27,069 nt of DNA from DASRDS01 sp035652495 (GTDB lineage: Bacteria; Gemmatimonadota; Gemmatimonadetes; Gemmatimonadales; Gemmatimonadaceae): contig DASRDS010000001.1 in assembly GCA_035652495.1 (NCBI GenBank), forward strand, positions 1 through 27,069, given 5' to 3'. Both the position numbers and the translations under genes were made by a program. This document shows, in pieces, positions 13,951 to 23,007 of this stretch; position 1 is the first letter of the stretch, and the number at the start of each line of letters is the position of its first letter. Below the pieces are notes generated by a model. That model saw only the letters and a program-made list of their open reading frames with translations, had not been told where the DNA came from and ran no database searches.

Positions 13951-16322
13951 TCGCTACGGAGTACGTCGGCCGGATCGCTGCGCAGTATGCGACGCGCGGG
14001 AGCTGAGGACGCGATCAGCGCAATGGCGCTGACTATTAGTGCCGTGGCGGCGAAGGTGATGGGGTCTTCGGGAGGGACACCGTACAGCATCCCTTTGAGG
14101 GCCCGCACTGTCAGGGCGGCGGCGGCGAAGCCGACCAGCATGCCGGCGGCGGCCATAGTCAGGCCACCACGAGCCATGAGACGCATGACCGTCGCTGGGG
14201 CAGCGCCCAGCGCGATGCGGATGCCGATCTCGCGGTTGCGTTGCGTGACGGCGTAGGCAATGAGACCGTAGAGGCCGATCGCGGCGAGGGTCAACGCGAT
14301 GGCGGAGAACGCGACCAGCAAGGCCATCGCGAAGCGGATCGGTGCGCCGGCGTCGCGGACGTAGTTGTCGCCAATCACCTCGGCTTGGATGACGGCCTTG
14401 GGGTCTGCGTCGGTGATCGCGCGGCGGACCGCGGCGAGAACGGCGTTCGGAGAATCGGTGACGCGGACGACGAACCCGACGAAGGAGAGCCATGACGGGC
14501 GATAGAGCGTCGGCTCGGTGAGCGGCGTGTGGCCGGGGATACGGACATCGCTCACTACGCCCGTGACGATGAATGCGTGGCCGTCGGGACGATCAGGAGT
14601 CTTGCTGTCATGGAACGTCGAGCCGATGGCGCGACCATCCGGCCACAGGCGGCGGGCAAGCTCACGGTTGATAAGGACGCCCGTGGCGCCCATGGATCCG
14701 GTGTCGCCTGAGGCGCCAAGCGCTGAGATCCGCGTGACGTGAAAGTAGCCCGGTGACGTCGGCACGATCGCGTACGAGGGCACGGTCCGGCGCTCGCCCT
14801 TGGCGTCGAGGGTCCAGAGCGTGTCGTTCGCGTAGAACGACTCGCCGGGCATCGTGCCGGCGGCGGCGTCGGCGACACCTGGCGTCGCTCGGATTCGGTC
14901 GAGAACAACGCGCTCGACTGCGCGTGCTTCCTCGAAGCGTCCACCGAGGAAGACCTCGATCGACAGGAGCCGGTGCGGGTCGAAACCGAGTGGCGTCGAC
15001 TGGAGCGCGACGAAGGAGCGAACGAGGAGACCGGCACCAACCAAGAGCACGAAGGACAGCGCGATCTCGGCGACGACGAGGCCGGCGCGGAGGCGGCGCG
15101 CGCCAGTGTCGCTCGAGGCGTACATGCCGGTGCGCAGGGCGTCCACCAGCGACTGGCCGCCGGCGATGAGGGCGGGCGCGGAGCCGAAGAGAATGCCGGT
15201 GATCACGGACACCGCGGCGCACCACGCCAGGACAGTTCTATCGAGATGAACGGTCGCCAGGCTGGCGAGCACTGGGGGTCTGAGTGCGATGATGGTTCGG
15301 AGCGTCGCCCACGCGACCGCCACGCCGAGCGCGCCGCTCACGAGCGAAAGTCCGACGCTCTCGGTGAGCACGAGGCGCATCAACTGCGCGCGTCCCGCGC
15401 CCAGCGCCGCGCGAAGCGCGAACTCACGGCGCCGCTCCCAGGCGCGCATCATCAACAGGTTCGCCACGTTCCCGCACGCGATCAGCAGGAGCGCGCCCAC
15501 CGCCACGAACAGCACTTCGATCGCTCGAGCCTCGCTCGGATCGAGCAGGTCCTGCGGCCGCACGGCGCGGGCACAGCACTTAATAGGGGATTCAGTATTG
15601 AGGATCCCCTGCAGCTCCCGCGACGCACGCTCGGCGGACACGCCCGGACGCAGCCGCGCAAAGACGCTGCCGCCGACCGAGTCCAGATCGGCCGGAAGCC
15701 AGACGCTCGGCACGGCGTGATGCAGCTTTGCATTCGCGTACGTCAACTGCATCGGAATGCCCATGTCCTTTGGCGTGACGCCGACAATGACGTACGGCCG
15801 GCCGCGGACACGAATCGTCGACCCGACGGCCGTCGGCCGACCACCGTACGACCGGCGCCACAGGCCGTACGTGATCATCGCAACGCCCGACCCCGGCCGC
15901 TCCTCCGCGGCCGTGAACTCTCGCCCGAGCGCGGGCTGCACGCCCAGCATCCCGAGATAGTTGGCGGTGATGAAGGCCGCGACCGTGTCCTGCTCCGTGG
16001 TATCCTGCGTCGCCATCGCGGGAACGTCGACGGCCGCGATCGTCTCGATGGTTGTCGCGCGATCCCGCCACGCGGCAGCGGCGGCGACGCTCGGGTCGTC
16101 CCGCGTGCCGTCCTTGTCCTCCATGAGGAGCATCACGATGCGGTCGCCGCCGGGATAGGACAACGGTGCGAGGAGCACGCGATGTACGACCGTGAAAATG
16201 GCCGTATTGGCGCCGATCCCGAGCGCGAGCATCGTCGCGGCCAGGGCCGCGAAGCTACCCCGCTTTCTCAGTTGGCGCGTCGCGAAGCGGATGTCGTCGC
16301 CCCACTGCCTGAGTTGCTCCAT
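13947..16322 (-). CDS. ADOP-family duplicated MacB/FtsX permease (copy B)
   Basis: The protein has 791 residues and the same two-half layout as copy A. TM1 is around 25-48 (LAATMLALGIGANTAIFTVV), followed by a first periplasmic domain and an FtsX domain with ERRREFALRAALGAGRAQLM. The second half starts near LVVAEIALSFVLLVGAGLLV and its FtsX domain has QRNREIGIRIALGAAPATVM; the protein ends RRILRSDPADVLRSD. It is clearly diverged from copy A, so this is an old paralogue. It begins 10 bases after the stop of the beta-propeller lipoprotein gene, so the two form a tight operon with the lipoprotein first. AAGG lies about 10 bases before ATG 16322, inside the short spacer. There is no ATPase gene nearby. 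Confidence 0.95.
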   Translation of the reverse strand: MEQLRQWGDDIRFATRQLRKRGSFAALAATMLALGIGANTAIFTVVHRVLLAPLSYPGGDRIVMLLMEDKDGTRDDPSVAAAAAWRDRATTIETIAAVDVPAMATQDTTEQDTVAAFITANYLGMLGVQPALGREFTAAEERPGSGVAMITYGLWRRSYGGRPTAVGSTIRVRGRPYVIVGVTPKDMGIPMQLTYANAKLHHAVPSVWLPADLDSVGGSVFARLRPGVSAERASRELQGILNTESPIKCCARAVRPQDLLDPSEARAIEVLFVAVGALLLIACGNVANLLMMRAWERRREFALRAALGAGRAQLMRLVLTESVGLSLVSGALGVAVAWATLRTIIALRPPVLASLATVHLDRTVLAWCAAVSVITGILFGSAPALIAGGQSLVDALRTGMYASSDTGARRLRAGLVVAEIALSFVLLVGAGLLVRSFVALQSTPLGFDPHRLLSIEVFLGGRFEEARAVERVVLDRIRATPGVADAAAGTMPGESFYANDTLWTLDAKGERRTVPSYAIVPTSPGYFHVTRISALGASGDTGSMGATGVLINRELARRLWPDGRAIGSTFHDSKTPDRPDGHAFIVTGVVSDVRIPGHTPLTEPTLYRPSWLSFVGFVVRVTDSPNAVLAAVRRAITDADPKAVIQAEVIGDNYVRDAGAPIRFAMALLVAFSAIALTLAAIGLYGLIAYAVTQRNREIGIRIALGAAPATVMRLMARGGLTMAAAGMLVGFAAAALTVRALKGMLYGVPPEDPITFAATALIVSAIALIASSAPARRILRSDPADVLRSD

Positions 16323-16332
16323 ACGGGCGCCT

Positions 16333-18069
16333 TTACCTTGCCTGTCGGCGCGACTTCACGACATGACCGATGGGTTGAGTCAATTTTTGGTTCGATCTTG
16401 CACTCCCACTCAACGAGAGACCTGCACCCGGAGCGAAGGCCATCGCCGACGGACCGCTCGCGGCAGAGGGTATCGCCGCCAGATTGATCGCGATATCCGG
16501 CGCGCCCCCGGCGCCCGTGAGCGCGGACACCGGGAATCGGAGGAGCGCGGTCGGAGGTGTGCCGTACTGATCGCTGGTACCATCCGAGATGTTGAGGACC
16601 CACAGATTTGCCTGGAGGTCGAACGCCAGCTGCGACGCGTAGGTCGGGGGCGTGGACGTCACGAGCCTCACACTAGGCGATGGCGCCTGGTTCGATCCGA
16701 GCTGCGCGAGCGCCGCCGCCGACACCTCCACCACGCTGTCGAAGGCGCTCGCGACCCAGAGATTGCCACTGGCATCGAATGCCAATCCCCCTGCCGGCTC
16801 CTGAGCGTTCCCGTGAAAGACACCCAGGAGCGTGTTCGTCGGGGTTGGGGCGCCAGTCGCTGGCATGAGTTGGCTTGGCGTGTATTCGACAATGCGGTCC
16901 GAACCCTCTGCTTGGAGCCATAGGTTACCCGCTGCGTCGAACGCAAGACCTCGCGTCGCGTATAGATAAGCGTCGTCAAGAATATGAGCCGGCGTCGGAC
17001 TTCCACTCGCCGTGAGTTGGGAGGCGCTGTATCCGTAGAGTCCGGCGTTGTTGTTCCCGATGTCGTTTCCCGCGATCCACAAGGTCCCTTGGTTGTCGAA
17101 GGCCATGCCAGAGACCAGGGTCATGAACCCGTTCGTTGGAAATGTCACGACAACCGCTGGTGAGGCATTCGATCCATCGACCATTTGGGATGCCGGGTAC
17201 TCGGCGACCGCTCCAGGCAGGGCTGTCATACCGTCCGAGGCGTAATGGGACTCCGTTGCGGCCCACAGATTCCCACTGGCATCGAAGGCGATCGCGGTAA
17301 TCGGTCCATTGACGTCGCTCACGCCCACGGGCGACGGAAGGGTCGATCCGCTCGACCCGAGGAGAGCGCCCGAGAATCCATAGAGGCCGCCCACTTCGGT
17401 GGCGACGAACAATGGCGTGGACTCTGGACACGGAACCGCGACGTCCGCTCTCACCGAATCGCTCGGTTTCAGCTGTTGATAGCTGACCGCTGAAGGCGTC
17501 GTGCACCCTTTGCCGACATGCAACACCGTGACGGCACCGTGGCCGACCGGTACTGATCGAACGATATACGATCCGTTCGCGTCCGTTGTCGCCGCTGGCA
17601 GAGCCGTCCCGCCAGTCGGCGTCACGGTCACGGTAGCGCCTTGCTCAGGAAACCCGTACGCGTTGCTGACGGTCCCGAATACGCTGCCTATGGCTGTGGG
17701 GCACGACACACCAATGTTGACAGTGAGCGCCCCGCCGGACGCGAGGCCAGCAAACGGCACTGCGCTGGGCGTCACACATCCCTGCGGCAGGCCACTGACG
17801 GCGATCGTCCCCGCGCCGGCCGGAACGTCGGTAACGGCGTAACTCCCACTCCCATCCGTCATCACTGACGGCAGGGGGCGTTGTCCGGTCGGGGTGGCCA
17901 CCACGGACACGGCCGCGATTCCGCCAAAGAGGCTGTCCGCCACCACACCGCCGACGGTGCCCGTCTCCGGGCCCGTTTTTGATGATGATCCGCAGGCAAC
18001 GGCAACAATCACCGCCGCCACACCGCAGAGGTATCGCGACCAATTGAAGACACGCACAACGGGTGACAT
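16333..18069 (-). CDS. Lipoprotein with two carboxypeptidase-regulatory-like domains and an NHL-type beta-propeller
   Basis: The 578-residue product starts with a signal sequence and lipobox V-A-V-A-C (C26). Two similar Ig-like segments follow (about 37-105 and 128-195), both containing T-D-x-x-G-S-Y and ending in G-C-x-T-P-S-A-V, so they are an internal duplication of the carboxypeptidase regulatory-like type. From about 215 there are at least five propeller repeats with the core FD-x-x-G-x-LW (IAFDASGNLWAATES, MAFDNQGTLWIAGND, LAFDAAGNLWLQAEG, LAFDASGNLWVASAF, LAFDLQANLWVLNIS) and a partial sixth (AMAFAPGAG). The last 25 residues are basic and outside the repeat. It sits immediately upstream of permease copy B. 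The fold suggests a surface binding or scaffold protein; no enzymatic residues are evident. Confidence 0.88.
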   Translation of the reverse strand: MSPVVRVFNWSRYLCGVAAVIVAVACGSSSKTGPETGTVGGVVADSLFGGIAAVSVVATPTGQRPLPSVMTDGSGSYAVTDVPAGAGTIAVSGLPQGCVTPSAVPFAGLASGGALTVNIGVSCPTAIGSVFGTVSNAYGFPEQGATVTVTPTGGTALPAATTDANGSYIVRSVPVGHGAVTVLHVGKGCTTPSAVSYQQLKPSDSVRADVAVPCPESTPLFVATEVGGLYGFSGALLGSSGSTLPSPVGVSDVNGPITAIAFDASGNLWAATESHYASDGMTALPGAVAEYPASQMVDGSNASPAVVVTFPTNGFMTLVSGMAFDNQGTLWIAGNDIGNNNAGLYGYSASQLTASGSPTPAHILDDAYLYATRGLAFDAAGNLWLQAEGSDRIVEYTPSQLMPATGAPTPTNTLLGVFHGNAQEPAGGLAFDASGNLWVASAFDSVVEVSAAALAQLGSNQAPSPSVRLVTSTPPTYASQLAFDLQANLWVLNISDGTSDQYGTPPTALLRFPVSALTGAGGAPDIAINLAAIPSAASGPSAMAFAPGAGLSLSGSARSNQKLTQPIGHVVKSRRQAR

Positions 18070-18127
18070 ATGGCTCGATGAAAAGGCGACGACAATCTGT
18101 CAGCCTGTCACGCCTTTGGCGAGACTA

Positions 18128-18826
18128 TTGACTATCATTTTCTTTGTGATCACCAAAACGCGACTTGGCCTGTCGGCCTGGGTCGTTGGGTTCATCTGGT
18201 TCTTCGTCGCGCAGATTATCGCGGGCGCGGCCTGGAAATCGCCGACCAGGTACAGCTGGTCATGGAACAACGTGAGTGACCTGGGCAATGCGCGTTGCCA
18301 GATGTGGGCCGAAGATGGCCATGCCGCGACCTATGTCTGCTCTCCCCTGCACTCGCTCATGAACGCGACAAGCGTGCTGGAAGGGTGCTGTGTCGTATTC
18401 GGCATGCTCGTTACGGGAGCGTTGTGGCAGCCATCCCTTCGCTCCAAGCTGGCGCGCACCTTGATGGGCTTTGCCGGTCTCGGACTCGCGATCGCCGGGT
18501 TAGCGCCGGCCGATCTACACGAGAACATTCACGTCGTATTGGGCGCCCTCCCCATCGCGCTCGGCGGCAATCTCGGACTGCTGCTTACAGGAGGCGCGTT
18601 GCGCCGAGAATGTGTCGGCCCGCTGCGACATCTCGGGCCGACTCTAGGCATCCTTGGACTTGTCTGCACCGACCTGTTCTTAACCCATCGCTACCTGGGT
18701 ATCGGCCCTGGAGGCATTGAGCGCCTCTGGGCGTACACCTTCCTGATCTGGACCGCCGTGATCGGGGGCTACTGTTGGCAGCGGCCGTGCGGGTCAGGCT
18801 TGGGTTTGTCGACGACGACGCGGTGA
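18128..18826 (+). CDS. DUF998-like polytopic membrane protein
   Basis: The frame is open from upstream, but the first 78 codons would lie inside the 5' end of the lipoprotein gene on the other strand, so I place the start at TTG 18128 (232 residues); GTG 18146 is an alternative. The pattern matches DUF998: first helix with WVVGFIWFFVAQIIAGAAW, then SWNNVSDLGNA (the N-x-x-S-D-L-G motif), a loop with Cys (CQMWAEDGHAATYVCSPLHS), then five more hydrophobic helices including FGMLVTGALW and NIHVVLGALPIALGGNLGLL. Function of the family is unknown. The last 58 bases overlap the convergent M28 peptidase gene; both readings look real, since the peptidase catalytic domain ends earlier. Confidence 0.75.
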   Translation: MTIIFFVITKTRLGLSAWVVGFIWFFVAQIIAGAAWKSPTRYSWSWNNVSDLGNARCQMWAEDGHAATYVCSPLHSLMNATSVLEGCCVVFGMLVTGALWQPSLRSKLARTLMGFAGLGLAIAGLAPADLHENIHVVLGALPIALGGNLGLLLTGGALRRECVGPLRHLGPTLGILGLVCTDLFLTHRYLGIGPGGIERLWAYTFLIWTAVIGGYCWQRPCGSGLGLSTTTR

Positions 18827-20457
18827 TCGAGGTCGGCCACGCGGACCGCGATGTCGTACACGAGCCGGTCGACTCGCGCCATGTGCTCGTAGTCGATGTA
18901 TTGCGGCTCGTCGCTCAGTTGATGGTAGTCCTGGTGCAAGCCCGTCGTGAAGAACACAATCGGAATGCCGTAGCGCGCATACTCGTAATGGTCGCTGCGG
19001 CAGTAGATGTTCTCGGGATGTCCGTTGGCGTCGAACGAATAATCGAACGCGAGCGGCATTGGCTCGGTCTTGTTCACGGCTTCGACCAGGTCACCGAGCT
19101 CGGTCGATAGCCGACGGGAGCCGACCAGCTCGAGATACGTCGGTCCGCCACCCTTGATGTCGCCGGCATCGCCGCGACCCACCATATCCATGTTGAGCTG
19201 CGCGACGATCGAGTCGCGCGGCACGGTCGGGTGGTCCGTGAAATACTCCGAGCCGAAGAGGCCCAACTCTTCGCCGGTGTGCCAGACGAAGAGGATGGAA
19301 CGCTTCGGGCGAGTGTGTGACCGCACGAACGCCTGCGCGATCTCGAGGACGGAGACCGAGCCTGAGCCGTCGTCATCGGCGCCCTTGTAGACGGAGTCGC
19401 GGCGAACGGGGTGCAGGCGGCGCAGCGAATCGACGTTGACGTGGATCGTGGCAAGTTGCTCACGCGTGGGCCGCGGGCCCTCCGGGTCGCGTCCACGCAA
19501 CTGCCACACGGCGTCGTTGAACGCGTGCAGCGAGTCGAGATCGACGGCGGCGCCGTGGTCGACACCCAGGTGATCGTTATGGCCGCCGAGCGCGACGTAT
19601 TCGCCGGCGAGCGTAGCGTCGCTGCCCGGAAGAATGGCGACGACGTCGCGCGCGGGTGCCTCCGAAGGGCGATCGATGAATTGGATCTTGCCGGTGATCG
19701 TCGCACCAGGCGCCAACATCTTCTCGGCGGTCGCGTGCGTGATCAATAAGCCGGCCGGACCACTCGTCGGCATGCTCTGCTCCGTCGCCGGATCAGCCAA
19801 CCGCATCCGTTCGCCGGCAAAGAACCTCATCGCTTGAGGGGGCAGTCCGTCCATCGCGGCAACCGCGATCGCGGCCGCGCCTTGATATCGATCCAGTCCC
19901 CCGTGAGTCCAGAAGCGCGGGTCGGGATGCCCATCGGCGCCGAGGGGGAGATCCAGGACCACGATCTTGCCGGCGATATCTGACGGCGACAGCGTCGTGC
20001 TGGCATCGGCGATCCGGCCGCCGTTGACCACGGCGAGACCACGAGTCGCATCCAACGTCGTGGCCAACCGCGCGAAGCCCGGGACGGACGCGACCGCCAC
20101 GTAGTCCGTGAGGAGGGTAAGCGGCCTGCCGTTCACCGCCAGCGTACTGGCGCTGTCCAAGCGCCGACGCCGGAGCGGAACAGTCACGAAATAGCCGCCG
20201 TTCTCGCCAGCGGGCTTGAGTCCCATCTTGGCGACTTCGGACGCGATGTAGTTCGTTCCCTTGACGTTGCCCTCGGTGCCGGCGCCGCGCCCGAGCATCG
20301 AATCATCCGAGAATATGAAGAGCCGGTGGCGGAGATCGGCGGCCGAGATGCCGGATGAGGCCGGCGCCGGTCCGGAGCCGGCGGGGCCGCTATGGGATCC
20401 ACCGCAAGCGGCGAGCGACGCAGCGGACGCGATGATCAGAAGGCGAGTGGCGGTCAT
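18769..20457 (-). CDS. M28-family zinc peptidase, lipoprotein
   Basis: This 562-residue protein is a predicted lipoprotein (MTATRLLIIASAASLAAC, lipidation at C18). It has a protease-associated-like region (about 105-260) inserted before the catalytic core. The M28 zinc ligands are all visible: H293 in GGHNDHLG, D362 in GADDDGSGS, E397 with catalytic base E396 in HTGEELGLFGS, D424 in LNMDMVGRGD and H512 in HQDYHQLSDEP. The segment between the first His and the Asp is about 60 residues longer than usual. It is an exopeptidase of the aminopeptidase or glutamate carboxypeptidase type, probably acting in the periplasm or at the surface. Its start is 48 bases from the divergent permease copy C. Confidence 0.94.
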   Translation of the reverse strand: MTATRLLIIASAASLAACGGSHSGPAGSGPAPASSGISAADLRHRLFIFSDDSMLGRGAGTEGNVKGTNYIASEVAKMGLKPAGENGGYFVTVPLRRRRLDSASTLAVNGRPLTLLTDYVAVASVPGFARLATTLDATRGLAVVNGGRIADASTTLSPSDIAGKIVVLDLPLGADGHPDPRFWTHGGLDRYQGAAAIAVAAMDGLPPQAMRFFAGERMRLADPATEQSMPTSGPAGLLITHATAEKMLAPGATITGKIQFIDRPSEAPARDVVAILPGSDATLAGEYVALGGHNDHLGVDHGAAVDLDSLHAFNDAVWQLRGRDPEGPRPTREQLATIHVNVDSLRRLHPVRRDSVYKGADDDGSGSVSVLEIAQAFVRSHTRPKRSILFVWHTGEELGLFGSEYFTDHPTVPRDSIVAQLNMDMVGRGDAGDIKGGGPTYLELVGSRRLSTELGDLVEAVNKTEPMPLAFDYSFDANGHPENIYCRSDHYEYARYGIPIVFFTTGLHQDYHQLSDEPQYIDYEHMARVDRLVYDIAVRVADLDHRVVVDKPKPDPHGRCQQ

Positions 20458-20505
20458 GGGCGGAAAAGATGGCGGCCGTCACGCCCTGTGGCTATACGTG
20501 CCACC
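20458..20505. promoter_or_regulatory. Divergent promoter region, M28 peptidase and ADOP copy C
   Basis: Forty-eight bases separate the two starts. On the plus strand TATACG (20493-20498) ends seven bases before ATG 20506 and there is no Shine-Dalgarno sequence, a layout seen with leaderless messages. No clear -35 element accompanies it. Confidence 0.35.
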
Positions 20506-22941
20506 ATGGCTCTCGTGAGTTTCCGCCACGCATTCCGTTCCCTTGGCAAGTCGCACGGACTGGTCATAGCCGTAGTCACGACGCTCGGTTTGGGCGTCGG
20601 CGCAAATGCCGCGGTCTTCACCGTACTCGACCCGGTCTTTTTCCAGGCGCCTGGCGGAGTAGCGGACCCCGGCGCGATTCGCCGCCTCTATGCGATCAAT
20701 GTCAGTAAGCGCATCCCCGGCGGGAAGAGAGTCTCGCCGTATCTCGATGACCGCGACGTTACCGATCTCGCCGATGCGACGCAGGGGCTGGCGCGGATCG
20801 CCGGCGATTGCATCAGCCGGGAGACGCTGACTCCCAGCAACCAGCCCGTGAACCTGACGTACGTGTCGTCAAGGTACTTCGGCGTTTTGGGTGTTCGACC
20901 CGCCATGGGCCGCTTCTTCACGCCCGAGGAGAATCGCATCGGGTCGCCGGTGACCGTCGCCGTCCTGAGCGACGCGTTCTGGCGCGCGCATTTCGCGGCC
21001 GATCCAAACGTCCTGGGTCAGACGCTGCGTGTCGCCGACAAGACCTATACGATCGTCGGCGTCGCAGCGCCCTCGTTTGAAGGCCTGGAGCTCGACGTCG
21101 TAGATCTGTGGGTGCCGCTGCCGAATCTCGGGGGCTGGGACACACCGCCGCTGCTGCACGTGTTCGCTCGCCTCGCACCCGGCGCGAGTGACACCGCCCT
21201 CTCCCGGGTGCTCAACGCGCAATACCGCCAAACCCATCGCGACGATCCCAAGATCGAAGCTGGCTCGCGGATCATCGCCGGGCCGCTGCTCGCGTCCCAC
21301 GGACCGACGCTCACGTTCATGAACCGCATCATGCGCATGAGCGACCGGTACGTGCTGCTCCTCACACGCCTCGCCGCCGTCGGTCTCATCGTCCTCGTGA
21401 TCGCCAGCGCGAACGTCGCGAGTCTCCTCCTCATGCGCGCCATTCGCCGCCGTCGCGAAATCGCCATCCGCGTCGCGCTCGGCGCTTCACGCTGGCGCGT
21501 GATCGCGCAGCTTATGACGGAGAGTCTGGTGCTCGCTGTCGCGGCGGGCTCGGTGGCGCTGCTCGTCGCGCTGTGGACCGGGAGCATCCTGAGGACTCAA
21601 CTCTCGAGCGGACTGCGCTGGACGCACACCGTCGTCGACGTCCGGCTGGTGGCGTTCGCGGGCGTGCTGACGGTCGTGAGCGGCGTGGCGGCCGGCCTGG
21701 CCCCCGCATGGTTCGCGTTTCGGACGGATGTCCACTCATCGCTCAAATCGGGATCCGGTGGAACCATCGCGGGCTCGAGACTGCACGTCGGGTTGCTCGT
21801 CGCCCAGGCAGCTTTGTGCATGGCACTGGTGGCGTGCGGTGGCGCATTCCTACAGACGTTGCGCCGCGCTGGTGATGCCGACCGTGGCTTTGACGCCGCG
21901 CGAACGATTCAGGTCGCGGTTCCCGCATACTACGCGAACTCGGAGGCGGCGATTAACGACATTGCCACGCGGTTGCGCGCAGAAGCGGGGGTCGAGGCCG
22001 TGGGTCGGTCGTACACGACGCTGGGCGGGCTCGGTATTCTGACGAAGGTCGGTCCGTCGGCCACCGATACGATCGGCTCTGGACCGAATGGCCCATCGTT
22101 GGAATTCATCGAGCCCGACTACATGCGAGCCGCGTCATACCATCTCCTGGTCGGGCGGCTGCTGACGGCTGAGGACAATCACGCGCCAGTCGCCGTCATC
22201 AACGAGGGGCTCGCCAAGGCGTTGTTCACGGACGGCAAAGCGATCGGATCGTGTGTGCACGTCCGCGAACCGGACAGTCCCTGCCGGGTGGTAATCGGCA
22301 TCGTCCGCGATGTGCGATGGGACGTGACCGCGCCGGCCGCATACCGGGTGTACGTACCCCTGACGCAGGCGTGGACGACGCCGCCCCGTGCGCTCATCCC
22401 GAATTACCTACTCGTGCGCATGGGTGCCACGGTCACGCACTCCGACCTGACACGCGTGCGCGACATCATCATACCGTTACTGCCATCGCGATATGCGGAC
22501 TTCGACCTCGATCGCATCGCCGATCTCCTCGAGCCACAGCTCCGTCCCTGGCAAGTCGCGGCAATGCTGTTCCTTCTTATGGGTGTGCTGGGACTGGGCG
22601 CCGCGGCGGCGGGGATTTATGGACTCGTCGCCTACGACGTGACGCAACGCTCACGAGAGATCGGTGTCCGCATCGCGCTCGGCGCCACTGGGATCAGCAT
22701 CATCCAACTCGTGGTCAGTTCCGGACTGCGCGTGATCATCCTCGGTGCCGCTCTCGGAACCGTGGCGGCAGTTCTGGCAGGTCAACTGATGGCCACGCTG
22801 TTGTTCGCCACGTCGACGTATGATCCAGAGGTGCTCGTCGCCACGGCACTGACCCTGGCCGCGGCGGCGGTGATAGCGAGTGCGATTCCGGCATGGCGGG
22901 CCGTCCGCGTCGATCCGGTGGTGGCGCTTTCGTCAGAGTGA
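20506..22941 (+). CDS. ADOP-family duplicated MacB/FtsX permease (copy C)
   Basis: Started at ATG 20506 (811 residues; the longer frame to 20392 would overlap the divergent peptidase start), it begins MALVSFRHAFRSLGKSHG with TM1 about 19-40 (VIAVVTTLGLGVGANAAVFT). The first periplasmic domain is followed by an FtsX domain with RRRREIAIRVALGASRWRVI. The second half starts around LLVAQAALCMALVACGGAFL and has QRSREIGVRIALGATGISII near the C-terminus; the protein ends RVDPVVALSSE. All domains seem intact. It is divergent from the M28 gene and is followed after 66 bases by the lipoprotein gene at 23008. As with the other copies, there is no ATPase gene. Confidence 0.94.
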   Translation: MALVSFRHAFRSLGKSHGLVIAVVTTLGLGVGANAAVFTVLDPVFFQAPGGVADPGAIRRLYAINVSKRIPGGKRVSPYLDDRDVTDLADATQGLARIAGDCISRETLTPSNQPVNLTYVSSRYFGVLGVRPAMGRFFTPEENRIGSPVTVAVLSDAFWRAHFAADPNVLGQTLRVADKTYTIVGVAAPSFEGLELDVVDLWVPLPNLGGWDTPPLLHVFARLAPGASDTALSRVLNAQYRQTHRDDPKIEAGSRIIAGPLLASHGPTLTFMNRIMRMSDRYVLLLTRLAAVGLIVLVIASANVASLLLMRAIRRRREIAIRVALGASRWRVIAQLMTESLVLAVAAGSVALLVALWTGSILRTQLSSGLRWTHTVVDVRLVAFAGVLTVVSGVAAGLAPAWFAFRTDVHSSLKSGSGGTIAGSRLHVGLLVAQAALCMALVACGGAFLQTLRRAGDADRGFDAARTIQVAVPAYYANSEAAINDIATRLRAEAGVEAVGRSYTTLGGLGILTKVGPSATDTIGSGPNGPSLEFIEPDYMRAASYHLLVGRLLTAEDNHAPVAVINEGLAKALFTDGKAIGSCVHVREPDSPCRVVIGIVRDVRWDVTAPAAYRVYVPLTQAWTTPPRALIPNYLLVRMGATVTHSDLTRVRDIIIPLLPSRYADFDLDRIADLLEPQLRPWQVAAMLFLLMGVLGLGAAAAGIYGLVAYDVTQRSREIGVRIALGATGISIIQLVVSSGLRVIILGAALGTVAAVLAGQLMATLLFATSTYDPEVLVATALTLAAAAVIASAIPAWRAVRVDPVVALSSE

Positions 22942-22946
22942 TCGCG

Positions 22947-22979
22947 TTTCGCTCTTGCCGGAGCTACGGCAAAGTGAAA
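22947..22979 (+). repeat. Imperfect hairpin between ADOP copy C and its downstream lipoprotein gene
   Basis: TTTCGCTCTTGCCG (22947-22960) pairs with CGGCAAAGTGAAA (22967-22979) around a 6-base loop. The inner 6 pairs are perfect (TTGCCG/CGGCAA), with one bulged C and one G-T pair further out. No T-tract follows, so it is not a standard intrinsic terminator; it could be an attenuator or an mRNA-stability element. Confidence 0.5.
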
Positions 22980-23007
22980 CATTCGACGCTCTCCGAACGA
23001 GGTAACC

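Noticed and set aside
14973..16487. Plus-strand frame of 504 codons opposite ADOP copy B
   Set aside because: Antisense shadow of a high-GC gene, Arg/His/Glu-rich and with no domain pattern.
17894..18127. N-terminal 78 codons of the DUF998-like frame
   Set aside because: They lie antisense to the lipoprotein signal peptide and have no membrane or family pattern; the homology begins just after TTG 18128.
20392..20505. N-terminal extension of ADOP copy C
   Set aside because: It would overlap the start of the divergent peptidase gene and is Arg/Gly-rich; the family N-terminus begins at ATG 20506.
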